A stretch of 64,000 bases of DNA from Takakia lepidozioides (lineage: Eukaryota > Streptophyta > Takakiopsida > Takakiales > Takakiaceae), in NCBI GenBank assembly GCA_030704615.1, contig CM060733.1, positions 53,196,001 through 53,260,000 on the forward strand, written 5' to 3'. Positions 10,597 to 23,600 of the stretch are shown here, in pieces. Under the pieces are notes generated by a model, which was given only the letters and a program-made list of their open reading frames with translations, searched no databases and was not told where the DNA came from. Numbering within the stretch: the stretch's first letter is position 1; each line of letters starts with the position of its first letter. The translations under genes were made by a program, and so were the position numbers.

Positions 10597-13500
10597 ATGG
10601 GAGTCGGAGAGAGAGTCCCGTCGCGGGAGCTGTTCATCGATGGCGAGTGGATCGCCCCCATTAAGGGCCAGCACCTTCCGATCATTAATCCCACAACTGA
10701 GTTACTTTGTGGTATTACTTTTTGACCCAGAAAATGCCTATTGTAGCCCGTCGAGATTCCTTTCTTGGGAGACGACTGCTGATCTTCATCTCTGTGACCA
10801 GTGTAATTTGACGATCACCATGTTTGAGGAAATTCACGAATCGAAGGCAGAATTTGGTCTCTTGTAATTAGAATAATAGCTTGCAGGTATGAACTGTAAG
10901 TAAATTGGAAGGGAGTTTCTTTGGGCTGTTTGGCAATACCGGCTTTATCATTCTGAAGTTTGCCTTCACTATCATTCTGTCCAGTATTCGGAGTGTTTGT
11001 ACCGGCGACGTGAAACATTAGATCGGAAGGAGAGAGCCTCACCTAAAAGTGACATGTTCAAGTACTGAATTTTTCTTTCAGGCAAGATTCCGGCAGCAAC
11101 GGCTGAGGATGTGGATGCCGCAGTCAAGGCAGCAAGGGCAGCTTTCAGTCGTAACAAGGGCAAGGACTGGGCCCGGGCCAGCGGAAAAGTGCGGGCCAAA
11201 TACCTTCGTGCCATCGCCGCAAAGGTCAGTCCTGTTGCTTGGCATTTTGTCCATGCAATTGACCAAGAAATCCATTTTTCGTGATTCAAGGGCAAGGAAC
11301 AGGTTTTTTTGTTTGTGAAAATGTCTGTAACATCCAACCAGCAGCTCCTGACTAAATCAAGTTGTAAATTACGCTACTTATGTAATGCTTGAACACCTGC
11401 ATATGCTGCTTCTGTCTCACATATATCTCTGTGTGATTGATTGGTGTGCATTTGAGTGTCTCCAGTCGTAGGTCTTAATGTGTAGTTGGGTGCCATGGGT
11501 GCAGGTTTTGGAGAGGAAGACAGAGCTGGCAATACTCGAAGCCACCGATTGCGGCAAGCCCATTGATGAAGCCGAGTGGGACATGGTTTGTCTTGCACAA
11601 CTTCTCTCACTGCACCCCTCCGACCCTTGATCCTCTCCATCCCCCCTTCTCCCTGTCTCGACAACTGCATTGCAGCTCGCAAGTGGGTGCAGTGTACAAC
11701 AAGCTGTTCCAAGACTCAGTTTGTGAATCTCGGACTCGGGTTGTACTTTGGGCTGATAAACTTGGATGTTGTTAGGATGATGTGGCAGGGTGCTTTGAGT
11801 ATTATGCCGACCTGGCTGAGAAGTTGGACGAGAAACAGTATGCGCCTGTGGAGCTGCCCATGGCACAATTTAAGAGCAATGTGTTGCAAGAGCCGATTGG
11901 GGTCGTTGCTCTCATCACTCCCTGGTTTGGATCTCTAAGCCATTTCCTTTTGAATCAGGGTCACCTCTGTTTATATGTTTTTCTTAATCAGTTGTACTTC
12001 TTACGATTATAGATGTATGTTTCCATTCCTCATCTCCAGTTGACGGGTGTGGGTATTCACTACGTGCGGTTCAGTGTTTTCACAACACAAAGGTCTTCTG
12101 TCTGATGAAGTTGATGGATGTGTGTTTAACAGGAATTATCCACTTTTGATGGCAACATGGAAAGTAGCGCCTGCACTTGCTGCAGGGTGCACAGCTATAT
12201 TGAAACCCTCTGAAATGGCTTCCGTGTAGGTCCCCTTCCAAGTGTGTTGTAAGTTCATTTCTAGAAAAAACGAAACTGATCTTTCACAGGCATAGGTAAT
12301 TGACTAGCCATGGTCAACTTGAATCCGTTCCTTAACCCAGGACTGCCATTTCAATCTGCCTCACGCAGTTCCACGGCTAAACCCACTTGCAAATATTATT
12401 CCTTATGGCTGTGTTTGACATTCTTAAGGAACATGTATCTGTTGTTTCAATTGGTTTCAGGTTTTGACACATTTAGTGATATTCCTCCTGTCCTCAATAG
12501 AGCTGGAACTGCGGTTATTAAAGGCTAATGTTGCAGTACAGCACATGCCTGGAATTGGCAGCCATCGCTAAGGATGTGGGTCTCCCTCATGGAGTTTTGA
12601 ACATCATCACTGGTTTGGGACCCGATGCAGGTGCCCCTTTGGCCTCACATCCAGGTGTGGACAAGGTAATTCCGAACTGCTCATTGTTTTGGCTGGGTAT
12701 ACTTCATCCTTTCATTTATCTTGCGCTGAGGTCTTTCTCTGAGTGAATTCACGATCTCCAGAAATTCAGTGCATTAATGATATACTGAGAACTCTCTCTC
12801 CTTCACTTGAGCCGAATAATTGAGTCTAAAAAGTTGGGAGTTTGTGTGATACATATGCACATACATCTGATGCATAATAATAATGTGCCGGATGTTGGCA
12901 ATTGTGGTTGGGTGAGGGCAGGTAGCCTTCACTGGAAGCACTGCCACAGGCAAATCCATAATGACAGCAGCAGCACAACTTATCAAGGTAATGACTCAGT
13001 CACATTTCATGGCTACTTGGCAATTGAGTAAGGAGAGTAGTTTTCTTTTTGTAGCATGGCTTGAGCTGGATTTTGTCCCACACCCTCAATCATGCAAGCT
13101 GGGGGTACCACGACTCTCTGTTGCATTCAGCAGTTCGATTTCCCCCAAAGTGTCCTAGTCTTTTTGCTTAGGACTGTGAACCATCTGCCAAGAGACGTAC
13201 TGATGCGTGTCATATATTTGGCATTGAAGCTGTAACTAGGTCTTTGAATTTTACCATAGTAGTGGTAGTCAAATCCTTGGAATCCATCCACTGTCCATTC
13301 AATGAACAGAAAGCCCTGAGCTTCAAAGAGAAACTTAATGTCAGTTAAGAGTTTTTATTTCAGCATCAAGTTCAACAAGGGCTCCACTATGTGTGCAGCC
13401 AGTAACACTGGAGCTGGGTGGGAAGAGCCCTATCATCATTTTTGATGATGCAGATGTTGACAAAGGTACGTTCTCTCTCAGAAGTGTGCTCCATTCAAAG

Positions 13501-16500
13501 CAGGCGTGGGGTCTAAAGCTCGTAGTCTATTGTCTGATTGACTCAACTACAAACCAGGGTGGAGTCTTATGCATGCTAGAGTAGATGAACTATTAGGTAG
13601 GCTGCCTTCTTTTCTTGCTTCACTTTTAGAGCCTTTTGCACAACACACTGGCTGGAGAATTTGGGAATCTGGGGGATTGTCTGCTACTTCACTTCAGTTC
13701 AGCAAGCTTCTATCTGAACTTTCTGGTGGTATTTGTCCTACAGCGGTGGAATGGGCCATGTTTGGTGCATTTTGGACGAATGGGCAGATTTGCAGTGCAA
13801 CATCTCGCCTGTTATTACAGGTCTGTCCTCACAAATAATAATCTGTTTGAAAGGATCACCACTGACAGCGATACACATCAAATCCACGTCTTAGTGACTC
13901 CATTGGGAAGTTGGTACCAAGTTAAGAAACAATGATCCTGTTTCTATCCAATGTCAAAATTGGAGATGTCAATGGGTATAAGTGGACGGGTAAGATGTGT
14001 ACTCTCAAGGCAGCCTCTGCCAAACGCGGCCAAAAAGGGGTTGGATTCTTTGTCCGCGATTTCTTGTTTGATAATTGTGAAATTATCAACAAGGGTTTGA
14101 GGTATGAGCATAGTATCTGGCTAAAACTGAATCTGAAGGGCGTGAATACGAAGGACCTCTTTGTGGGTTGTGTATACATGCCCACAGAGGGGACCCTTAG
14201 TGTTGACGCAGACAAAGCCAGAGGTCAGGTGGTGCTATTGGGTGACTTCAATGCCCGGGTGGGCAAAGGGCTCCATCAGGACGATATCATTGGGCCTTTT
14301 GGTGAGGACGAGCTGAATTCTAATGGCAGACGGTTAATTAACTGTCTGGAAGAGCTTCAGCTTTTGACCTTGAATAACAGGACAAGAGGTGACCAAGTGC
14401 AGTGGACTCGTGAGAAATCCCAAACTGGGGAACGTTCCATTGTGGACTATATCATAATGGACAAAAATTTGTTTCCCCAGTGTGCCAATGTGTTGATCGA
14501 CAGAACTGATATTGGTACCTCTGACCACTTCCTGGTTTGGACTGAGATCAAAAGGTGTTTTCCCAACACCAAGAGATCTGTGAAACGTTCGATTCGGAAG
14601 TGGCGCATAGAAAAATTCCATAATGAGGAGGTCAAGGCTGAGTACGTCCAGGCCTTGCAAGAGGCTCTCCCTCATTTTGTCCAATTGCTCCAAGAACTTC
14701 AGTCTCGCTCTGACAACGCAAGAAATGAAGTTGAAAGAGCAGTGGACTCTTGGGAGAGTTTCGTTTCCTCCGTGGCTGACAAGATCATTGGGAAACTAAT
14801 TGTCTGCGGTAGAGCTGTTAATTGGTGGACCAATGAGATTAAACTCAAGATAGCTGAGAGACGAGCCCTCTATAAAGAGTGCTGCAATTTGGAAACCAAC
14901 AGAGAATTGTGGGCGAGGTACTACCAGCTCCATAAAAGATATCAATCAGCTTGTTAGGTCTCAGAAGAAATTATACTGGGACAAGTTATACAGTGAAATA
15001 AACTCAAACCACCAGGTGGTAATGACAAGAAATTCTGGTTGGCCCTTCAACGTTTGTACAAGCCGAAAAATGTTCAGCAAGTCCAAGCGCTGAAGACTAC
15101 TAAAGGTGCAGTGGTGACTTCATCGGTTGAGTCAAAACCTTTGAAACTCACTACAGTATCCTTGGCAGAACTTCTAGGTCTAACAGTGAGGGGTATTCTG
15201 CTGAATGGAGGGACACAGTTGGAAAAACTGTTCCTATGATTCAAAACAGCCCTGATGAACTGGAGTATATTTCAATGGCTTATAACGCTCCCATTAGTTC
15301 TTCTGAGATTGGAAGCAATTGAACATTTAAATGGATATAAAGCTGGTGGACCTGATGGTATTGTCAACGAGCTTATCAAGCACGGTGGTGATCCCATGAT
15401 AGAGGCCCTAGTTCTCCTCTTTAACTTATCTGGAAGACTGAAATGATCCCCTTTCGCTGGCGACAGGGGGTCATTGTCAATCTATACAAGAAGGGTGACA
15501 GAGAAGAACCGGGGAACTACTGTGGCATCACGCTCCTCAATGCTGTTGGCAAGACATTCTGCAGAGTTATAAGTACTCGTCTCGAGGTTGATCTGGAGTC
15601 TAGAGGTTGTTTCCACGAAGGCCAAGCTGGCTTTCGGTGAAACAGGGGCTGTGTGGATCACATCTTCACTCTAAGCCAGATTATCCAGGGAAGGAAAAAA
15701 GAAGGGAAACCCACTTATGTTTTTTTCCTGGATGTCAAAAAGGCTTATGACACAGTGTGGAGAGATGGCCTATGGTTCCGCCTCTGGTCTTGTGGGATCA
15801 AGGGAAAGATGTGGAGAGTTGTCCACAACTTGTATGCTCACACCAAAAGCTGTGTCACTGTTAACGGACAGAAGTCCAACTTCTTTGACATAGACCAAGG
15901 TGTAGCTCAAGGATGTACTCTCTCCCCTCTGCTCTTCAATGTTTTCATCAATCAACTCCTCGAGGATGTGGAAAGTGAGGGATTTGGGTTAAGGGTGGGT
16001 GATACCACCATACCAGCCCTTATGTTTGCGGATGACTTCGCAGGCATAGGGAGACTCCAACCAATCTCCAGGAGTTGATTGATTGCGCGAAGAGATACTT
16101 TGATCTTTGGGGGCTAGAGGCTAATGTCAGCAAATGTGCAGTGGTAGCATTCAACGACAGAGGAGAGGGAGGAAGTGATCTTAAGTGGCAGTGGGGTAGC
16201 CAAGAGATCCCGATCCTCCCTTCCTACACGTACCTGGGCATTGAGTTTTCCTCCAATTGTAATTGGGATGCACATATCCGGAAAGTTGTTCAAACTGGCA
16301 AGGGCAAAGCTCTGGGGCTCACTAAATTTTCCACTGCAGGGGTCAACTCTGAGGTTAAGAAAACCATGCTTTGTCGCGTTATTAGACCTGCCTTGGAGTA
16401 CGGATCTGCAATATGGGTTGATAACTCCAACCAGGCTAAGTCTCTAGAATCCATTCAAGTGGGGGTGCTTAAGGAGTGCATGTCAGCATGCTCCAAACAG

Positions 16501-19500
16501 CCAATGTGGCTGTTCGGGTGAGTTTGGCATTCCGTCCTTAAGCTCCCGACGAGATGAATTCAAGGTCAGATGGTGGGGTCAGCTGCAACATATGTCCAAC
16601 ACCAGATATCCTAAGTTAATCGACTCTATATCTTGGAAACAGGACCGCCCTGTCAAACAGGCTAAGTCCTGGCAGAAGAGAGTAGAAGAGATTCTCAAGG
16701 ACCTGGACCTGGATCCGCAAGTCTTGACTCTGCTGGATAAATCTGACTTAGAGGCTGTAGTCTGTTGCCATGAGATTGTCTGATGAAAATGAAGTTAGGC
16801 AGAAAACTTCCCTGAACTTGTTTCCAGTCAGTGACATGGGGGAGGACATCTTGGATGACCTCAAGGGTCTACCACTCTCGGCACTAGACTGAAATTTAAA
16901 CTCAGGGCAGGAAGCCTACCTTTGAACAGCAAACAGAAGCAGAGAGAAAAGGGAGAGTGCAATTGCCCGTTGTGTGGGCAATCTGAAGACATTATTCATT
17001 TTCTGATACACTGTCCGGGGTTCTCTCACCAAAGAGACGCTCTCTTCAAATCTATCAAGGGAATTGTGCCTGTACCCCTGTTTACCAACTTTGAAAGTCT
17101 CGAGGCTGAGCCAAAAGCCCAGGCCCTCCTGAGGCCTAGTTTTTGGGCAAATCACACACAGCAGATTGATGCTTGTGTGAACGGATTTCTAGAGGATATC
17201 TGGAAAACCCGGATTAATTCTATATATGAAGGTAAGTCTTACTACCAACGTCAGCGCCTGACAGAGGTAGGTTCTGTCCCTTTTGTTCCCGCTCAAACTG
17301 GGCGCAGGGTCAATGGCCACAAGGCTACGGCAAACAACGTCTTATGAGTACAATCTATCCAATGTCAAAGATACTTGTGTGTGAATTACCTGTCCTTGTC
17401 CAGTCTGAAATTCAAACTAGGAGTAGGTGTCCATCAAGTTGATGCTCAATGCAAAGAGCTTTTTAGCAAATCCGAAAGGCCTGATTCAGCCTAAATATTC
17501 CAGTATCTTTTACTGGGAACGTCAACCCTCAGTCTGTGGCAGTCCTATTATGCTCCACTTCCATCCTCCTTTCCCATTCCGCCCACCCCTCAGCACAGGC
17601 TCTACAGCCAGAAGGCTACTGCAAGCAGCTGTAATCATTACCTTCTCTCAGTTGAGCCATATTCCCTGCTGGTATGTTGGAGAGTCATGTTCCCATTGTG
17701 TTCTTTCACTAGTTGACTTTTGTCCCTGGTGGTGCTCACTACGCTAGGAAGGAATTGCCCCCGAATTTTTGAAGAAGCTGAGCACATGGGCAGCAAGTAT
17801 AAAGGTGGGAGACCCTTTGGAGAAGGACTGCCGACTGGGCCCTCTTGTTAGTGCCAACCAGGTAACCTTTCCCATCTCCCACATTATGTGTATAATGATG
17901 AGACTGAAAACTTTTGCCTTTGCTGAGCCTTTATGAAATATATGAGCCAAATGCGTATCCTACCAGGGAAGTCTTCAATCATGCTTCTTGATCCATTCCA
18001 GATTACATCTCTCTGTTTTTTGATGGCATAGATACTTCCAACTTGACCTAAATGTTGTTGTGTGTGGACAGCTTAAAAAGGTGATGAACTTCGTGGAAGT
18101 GGCACAGAAGGAGGGAGCAACACTTGTGTGTGGTGGCAAACGCCCTGATGTGAGCTGTCCCTTTCTGTATCACTTTTGAGGGTTTTTCGTTCTTTAGGTG
18201 AACCATGTGGAGAAGTGGATCTCATGACTTTGTATATTTAAGTTCTGTGAGGCTTGAAAAATAATAAAAAATAACCATTAAAAGCTTGAAACTCTTAGGC
18301 TTGCAAAACTGATCTCACTTTTTACCTTTGTTTTTCATGCTTGATTGGTGAAATCTGCCGAACAGCTCAGAGATGGGTAAGGCTATGTGGCATTGAGTAA
18401 TCCCATCGCGACCGAGAAATTTTGGGCTGGTAGTGCAATTCAAGGTGAAGTAATGGTCTGCTAGTTATTTGGTTGACATTGCTTCGATCTTGTGTATTGA
18501 TGAACACTTTTCATGTGCGTCCGCAGCACTTAAAAAAAGGTTTTTTTGTGAGTCCAACTGTTCTATCGGATGTGAAGCCATCAATGCAATTATGGACGGA
18601 GGAGGTATTTGGCCCAGTCTTGGCGATCTCCACTTTCCAGACAGAGGATGAGGCTATTGAGCTTGCCAATGACACCCAGTAATGCCCTTATCCTTTGAAC
18701 CACCGTTGATTAGCGCCATTGTGTTTAGGTTGGCCCGTTGTGTTTGCTTACTGCAATACTTTTCAATGCTGATCCAATACCTGGTTTTGGGAGCTTACAT
18801 TTCTTGGTTCAAGGTAAAGAGCAGGACAGCCATCTACGTTTGTGGTGAATTACATGAAGGACATTAATCAAATTACTTCTCAGGGTTGACATGGAATGCT
18901 GTTGAGCGTGCAACAGGTACGGTCTTGCAGGTGCTGTCATTTCTAAGGACGACGAGCGGTGCAAGCGTGTTTCCGAGGTCTCTCTCTCCCTTTCCCTGTT
19001 TCCCTGCGAAATTAAGTTTGAATGATCTGACAATGAAAATGCTCTTCAAGTTCTGCATAGCAGTCTTGAGCTAGGAAAATGGTTGTACAATGCAGAAAGG
19101 TGCCATTCATCTTCATAGGCTCCAGATACGGTAGCCAAACTCCTGAAGGGGCTTGAAGCGAATGAAGGGTCGAAGGGCTTCGTCCCTTATTTTTCCTTGT
19201 ACACATTGAGGGCTTGATTCATGTGTGGGAATTTGTGTGCTGGGTGCACAGGCATTGCAGGCGGGGATTGTGTGGATAAATTGTTCACAGCCGTGTTTCT
19301 GCCAAGCTCCATGGGGTGGCAACAAGCGCAGTGGCTTCGGTCGAGAGCTGGGTGAATGGTGAGGCCAGGCCCTGTACCCCATCCCTCATTTGTCTCTTTA
19401 TACTCATTTCAAACGAAAGCTATGGTATGCTAACTTAATTATAACTGATTTGCAGGGGTCTCAACAACTATCTTTCTGTGAAGCAAGTCACCCGCTATGT

Positions 19501-19546
19501 GTCCGATGACCCATGGGGTTGGTACCCAAAGCCTTCTAAGCTCTGA
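10597..19546 (+). CDS. ALDH10: Aldehyde dehydrogenase family 10 (betaine/amino-aldehyde dehydrogenase), peroxisomal
   Basis: Oxidises betaine aldehyde or omega-aminoaldehydes from polyamine breakdown with NAD+ (family knowledge). Fifteen exons join in frame: 10597-10711, 11082-11224, 11505-11585, 11776-11924, 12133-12225, 12542-12665, 12922-12987, 13399-13465, 13744-13820, 17748-17861, 18072-18149, 18527-18678, 18917-18977, 19252-19358, 19456-19546. All borders are GT-AG and the product is 505 residues, the normal family length. Visible landmarks are ITPWNYP with the oxyanion Asn164, [10 protein letters not shown] of the NAD fold, LELGGKSP with the base Glu262, GQICSATSR with catalytic Cys296, and EEVFGPVL. 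The C-terminus SKL is a perfect type 1 peroxisomal signal, as in many plant ALDH10 proteins. No stop or frameshift interrupts the exons, so the gene looks functional although intron 9 carries a LINE. Substrate preference cannot be read from the sequence with certainty. Confidence 0.95.
13959..17353 (+). mobile_element. 5-prime-truncated LINE inside ALDH10 intron 9, with 16-bp TSD
   Basis: The block is flanked by the identical 16-mer TCTATCCAATGTCAAA at 13943-13958 and 17354-17369, a target-site duplication. It enters in the middle of an APE-type endonuclease domain ([29 protein letters not shown]), lacking the first part of that domain and all of ORF1. It continues into a reverse transcriptase: [41 protein letters not shown] and the catalytic MFADD at about 16022-16036. 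A C-terminal CPLC-H-C zinc knuckle lies near 16965. The frame is broken by a shift near 14945, a TGA at 15638, a shift near 16060 and further lesions, so the copy is dead. It is in the same orientation as the host gene. The Met that appears to open its first frame at 13932 belongs to the host intron. Confidence 0.93.
17370..17747 (+). other. Remainder of ALDH10 intron 9
   Basis: Host intron resumes directly after the target-site duplication and ends in CTACGCTAG before exon 10 at 17748. Nothing else is recognised in it. Confidence 0.7.
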
Positions 19547-19901
19547 AGAGAAGTGCTGCAGACTGGCCCCTTATATAGCCAAACATTTTAATGTGCTAGA
19601 GAATCTCCCATGAAGGGCAATGATTGTTTACTAAGGGTCGCCATTGCGGTGAGCTAAAACTGCATACATAAAGTTTTATTAGTGCAATATTGTGTGCAAG
19701 GTTGACAGCAGCCATGATATGAACAAAACTGACCTATCAGTGTGGGTAGAAATCTGCCTTGGATTGATTGTCATTTGAAAGCATTCTTCTCAATGCTTTG
19801 TTAATTATTCACTTTCTTGTGATTGATTTCATCACAATTTGCCAAAAGTGGATGTACTTTCTGAGTGCTTGAAAGTTTTCTTTTTTGCTACATGTTTGGG
19901 C

Positions 19902-20101
19902 AGCTTAAAATAATAATGACGATGACGTGGGTGAAGAAAGGAAGAAAGCGTTATTATAGCAGATTCGCAAAACAAAACCTCAAAATTCAGTGTTGTTTTT
20001 CCTGTTGGGCAGCTTAAGAAAATGATGACGATGACGTGGCTGAAGAAAGGATGACAGTGATATTACAGCAGATTCGCAATAAAAAACGCAGAATATTTTT
20101 T
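19902..20101. repeat. Two-copy ~105-bp direct repeat downstream of ALDH10
   Basis: The stretch GGGCAGCTTAAAATAATAATGACGATGACGTGG through GCAGATTCGCAA recurs about 105 bases further on. Each copy contains GATGACGTGG and GCAGATTCGCAA. The repeat lies just after the presumed 3-prime UTR of ALDH10. Confidence 0.75.
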
Positions 20102-20119
20102 TGCCTGGTTTGGCAGCCA

Positions 20120-20290
20120 AAAAAGGACGAGGATGACGTGGCTACGATGACGTGGCTGTTGATAACATGGTAATGATGACGTGTTTATGATGACGTGGCA
20201 AATGATGCCATGGCGATGATGACGTGGATGATGATGCCATGGCAATGATGACGTGGATGATGATGCCATGGCAATGATGACGTGGAATTA
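20120..20290. repeat. Minisatellite of ATGATGACGTGG / GATGCCATGG words
   Basis: About 30-bp units alternate ATGATGACGTGG with ATGATGCCATGG; three nearly identical copies stand at 20190-20290. Counting the flanking two-copy repeat, TGACGTGG occurs eight times in about 370 bases. TGACGTGG is a hybrid C-box/G-box core that plant bZIP factors bind (general knowledge). Whether this array is regulatory is unknown; it lies between the ALDH10 3-prime end and the PPR gene 5-prime end. Confidence 0.8.
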
Positions 20291-20647
20291 TGCACTCTAT
20301 TCCTGCTTTACACTAAACTAGTCATTTACCCCTTCACTCCACACTAGACCAGTGAATCCCGGTTAAGGGGGGGTGAGGAGGATTTGACAGGGGGCAAACT
20401 AGAGGCCCGGGAGGCCATGGTAAGTCAAAGCCCTGCAGTGTGTGTGTGTGCAGGTCGAGCAGAGACCCACTTCGAGATGGTGGTGTAGAGATGGAGGAGA
20501 CTAGTGTGGAGTTGATGAGAATGCCTTTGCACCAAAATCTCTTGTGGATGCAAAGTCACTCACTCTTCTTGCATACTGAGATCTGGGTATGCTTTGTTTC
20601 TATTCCCATGTACAGACTCCCTTGAGTGCAGTAGCAAAAGGGCAGCT

Positions 20648-23600
20648 ATGACTGCGCAGACAGTATGCATGGCATCCGTGGGTAACATGCCCGCCTTCTC
20701 CACATCTTGTGGAGGAGAGCTCGCTACGTGCAAGCCTGGCCCTTGGATGAAAGCTTCTGAAAGGTGTGGGCTGTATACTCTGTACGCTCCTCTGTACAAT
20801 CCAAACCGCATTGCATTGAGTTTTATTTCGAACAGATTGAAGCCAGTTGCGGGGCAATGGAGAAGAGTAGAGGAGTTCCAGGATGAGGAGCGAGTCCGCC
20901 TGGAGGGTGAGACAAATCAGTGGCCACTGTTGCCCTTGGGTCCATTCAGCATGGAAGTTGCCATCGCAAGCAAATATCTAGAAAGGCCAAATACGGGCAA
21001 GGAGGTGCTTTGGAACAGCAATTTTGCAAACCCCCGTCTTTGGTGGGACAACCGAAGCAACGAGGTGAATGGTTGTTATAACCTTACGGCAAAGTAATGA
21101 TATGGGTGTCTCTCTTCTCTCTCTCTCTTTCTCTCTCGCTGCAAGCGCTTTCACCTCAAGTCTGTGAGTGACAGTCCAATCACATTTACATGTGTCAAAG
21201 CTGCTGCAAGCTAGAGAGATAGTGGAGCAGTGCTGGATCAACCTCATTCTTTCTAGTATCAATCTCTCCATCTATCCAGTGGAGGAATTGTTTCCTGTAA
21301 ATTATGGAGGTTGTATGCAATTTGTTGTGGAGGCAGGGACAGCTGATGGAGGTAGGAGTGTGGGTGCAGATCCATTGTAGAGGACCAGATTTCAAGCACA
21401 AGAGAACCAACGAGGCAATGTCAATTGATAGCTACAAAATACCTGTGGGGATGGATGGTCAATTGGAGAAGCTGGAAGCAAGTATCATGAAATGTCCTTA
21501 TGAGATGGATCAGGTGATTACTGCGTGTTTGCTTCCAGCAGTATCGTTACATTCGCCATGAATGAAGTTACCTGCAAAATCCCAGTCAGTGATGGGACAA
21601 TGGAGGCAATAAGGTGAGTGCCTACTATGTTACAGAGCAGAAGGTAGACAACAAGATTCATTCAGTAATTACCTCACAAATAAGGACAGCCGCAAGGGTC
21701 TGTCCCTTCTCTCTTTCTCTTGCCCCCTTGTCCTTTTTCACACACCTGTTCTCCTCAAGACTGACTGGCAGTGCAACCACATTCACATCTGTCGCAATCT
21801 AGTGGAGAAGTTCTGGATAATCCCAATGCTTTCTAGTTGGGCACTGCCGGCCCATTGATCAACACAGAAGTCTCATAGCTGGGCAACCTGATTCACATGT
21901 CACATGTTTGATTGCAAGCTAGAGGGCGAAAGAAGCAGGGGGTTTACCCTCATGCTTTCTAATAGGTGGGCAAGGCCAGTGCATTATTTAACACTCGGTT
22001 CCACAGACCTGGATTGTCTTTGGCTGTGCCCAAGCACTGGAAATTTGTGGCTGTCTCAAGTATGCCAGTTGTCTTTAAACCCCCAACTTGCTTGCCAAGG
22101 GGAATAATCTCAGAGGTACTCTTGAGCAACACATCACACTAGTCAATGAGTCCATTCTTTTCCTTTTTCCACAGCCACAGATGTCCTACTAATTTGGAGT
22201 GCCACAGTAGCAGTTCCTGTTATGGCAATGCCAGTCCTTAAATCAACACTCAATCCCCTCTAATTGGATTGTTTGTTAACTGTGTCTAGCAGTATTATAA
22301 GTTTGCCTACTTTCCAGACCACACAACTCATCCTAGTAGATTTAGTCCTTGCAAGGATATGCCCTAACCATGCTTGCAAGGACGTGGCTGTCTGTTTCTC
22401 ACACACACTCAGACACAAACATTCCATTTTTAGTCTTGTGAGTAATTTCGAGCATAGGAACTAGTGTCAGGCAGGTAGCGATGGTCTGTACTCAGCAAAT
22501 TATAGGTTGTCATTGTCAGCTAGTTTGGGTAGGGGAAGGATCTATCGTTTTTGGTGAATGTAGTAGAGATTGCTTAAGGAGGCTGGGATGGAGTGGGGCT
22601 GCAGATCAATCCCCTACAACCAGATTTGAAGCGCAAGAATACCAACAAGGCACTATGGATTGGCAGCTTCAAGAAACCTGCAATGGTAGATGGTCAAGTG
22701 AAAATAGCTACATCACAGTTGGTTGCATCAGGCACCTCCACCTGGACCACTGCTTTTAATGGAGGACTAAGAGAGGGAGTCCACAGCAACTCTTCCGACA
22801 CTGGGGCTGTGAAAAGACTATGTAAGGCAGGACAAATACAAGAGGCACTGCACATTTTGAACAGAGGCAGCATTTCAGCAGATTCCAATACTTATGTTTG
22901 TCTCTTGCAGTGTTGTATCAAGATGATAGGTTTAGCAGAGGGAAAGCAGGTCCATGCTCACATTATCCAAAGTGGATTCAAGCCAGACGTCTTTCTATAC
23001 AACACTCTCATCAACATGTATGCCAAGTGCAGGAGCATGCCGGACGCACGCCTAGTGTTTGATAAAATGCACGAAAGAGATATATTTACCTGGAACATTA
23101 CGATGGCAGGGTATGCCAAACATGGATGTGGTAGGGAGGCCTTGGAGATGTATGAGCAAATGATACAGGAAGGCATGAGACCCGACAATGTCACGTTCAC
23201 CTCTGTTCTGAAGGCATGTGCCAGCCTAGGAGCCATGGAAGAGGGCCAGAAGGTACATGCTGACATCATTAAAGCTGGAGTTGTGCCAGATATCATTCTG
23301 GGGACTGCCCTTATTGCCATGTATGCCCAGTGTGGGAGCATAAAGGATGGGCGTCGAGTGTTTGACAAAATGGCTCAAAGAAATGTGGTCTCGTGGAACG
23401 CGATGATTGCAGGATATGCTCAGAATGGGTGTGGCCAGGAGGCTGTTGGGATCTATGAGCAAATGATACAGGAGGGAATGACACCAGACAAAATCACATT
23501 CGTTGGTGTTCTCAATGCATGTGCGAGCCTGTCAACCTTGGAAAAGGGCAAGGAGGTCCATGCTGACCTGATCAAAGCTAGAATTGTGCCAGATGTCATT

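Noticed and set aside
13932-14957. 341-codon frame as an independent gene starting at ATG 13932
   Set aside because: The first nine codons are host intron and TSD; the rest is the truncated LINE endonuclease region.
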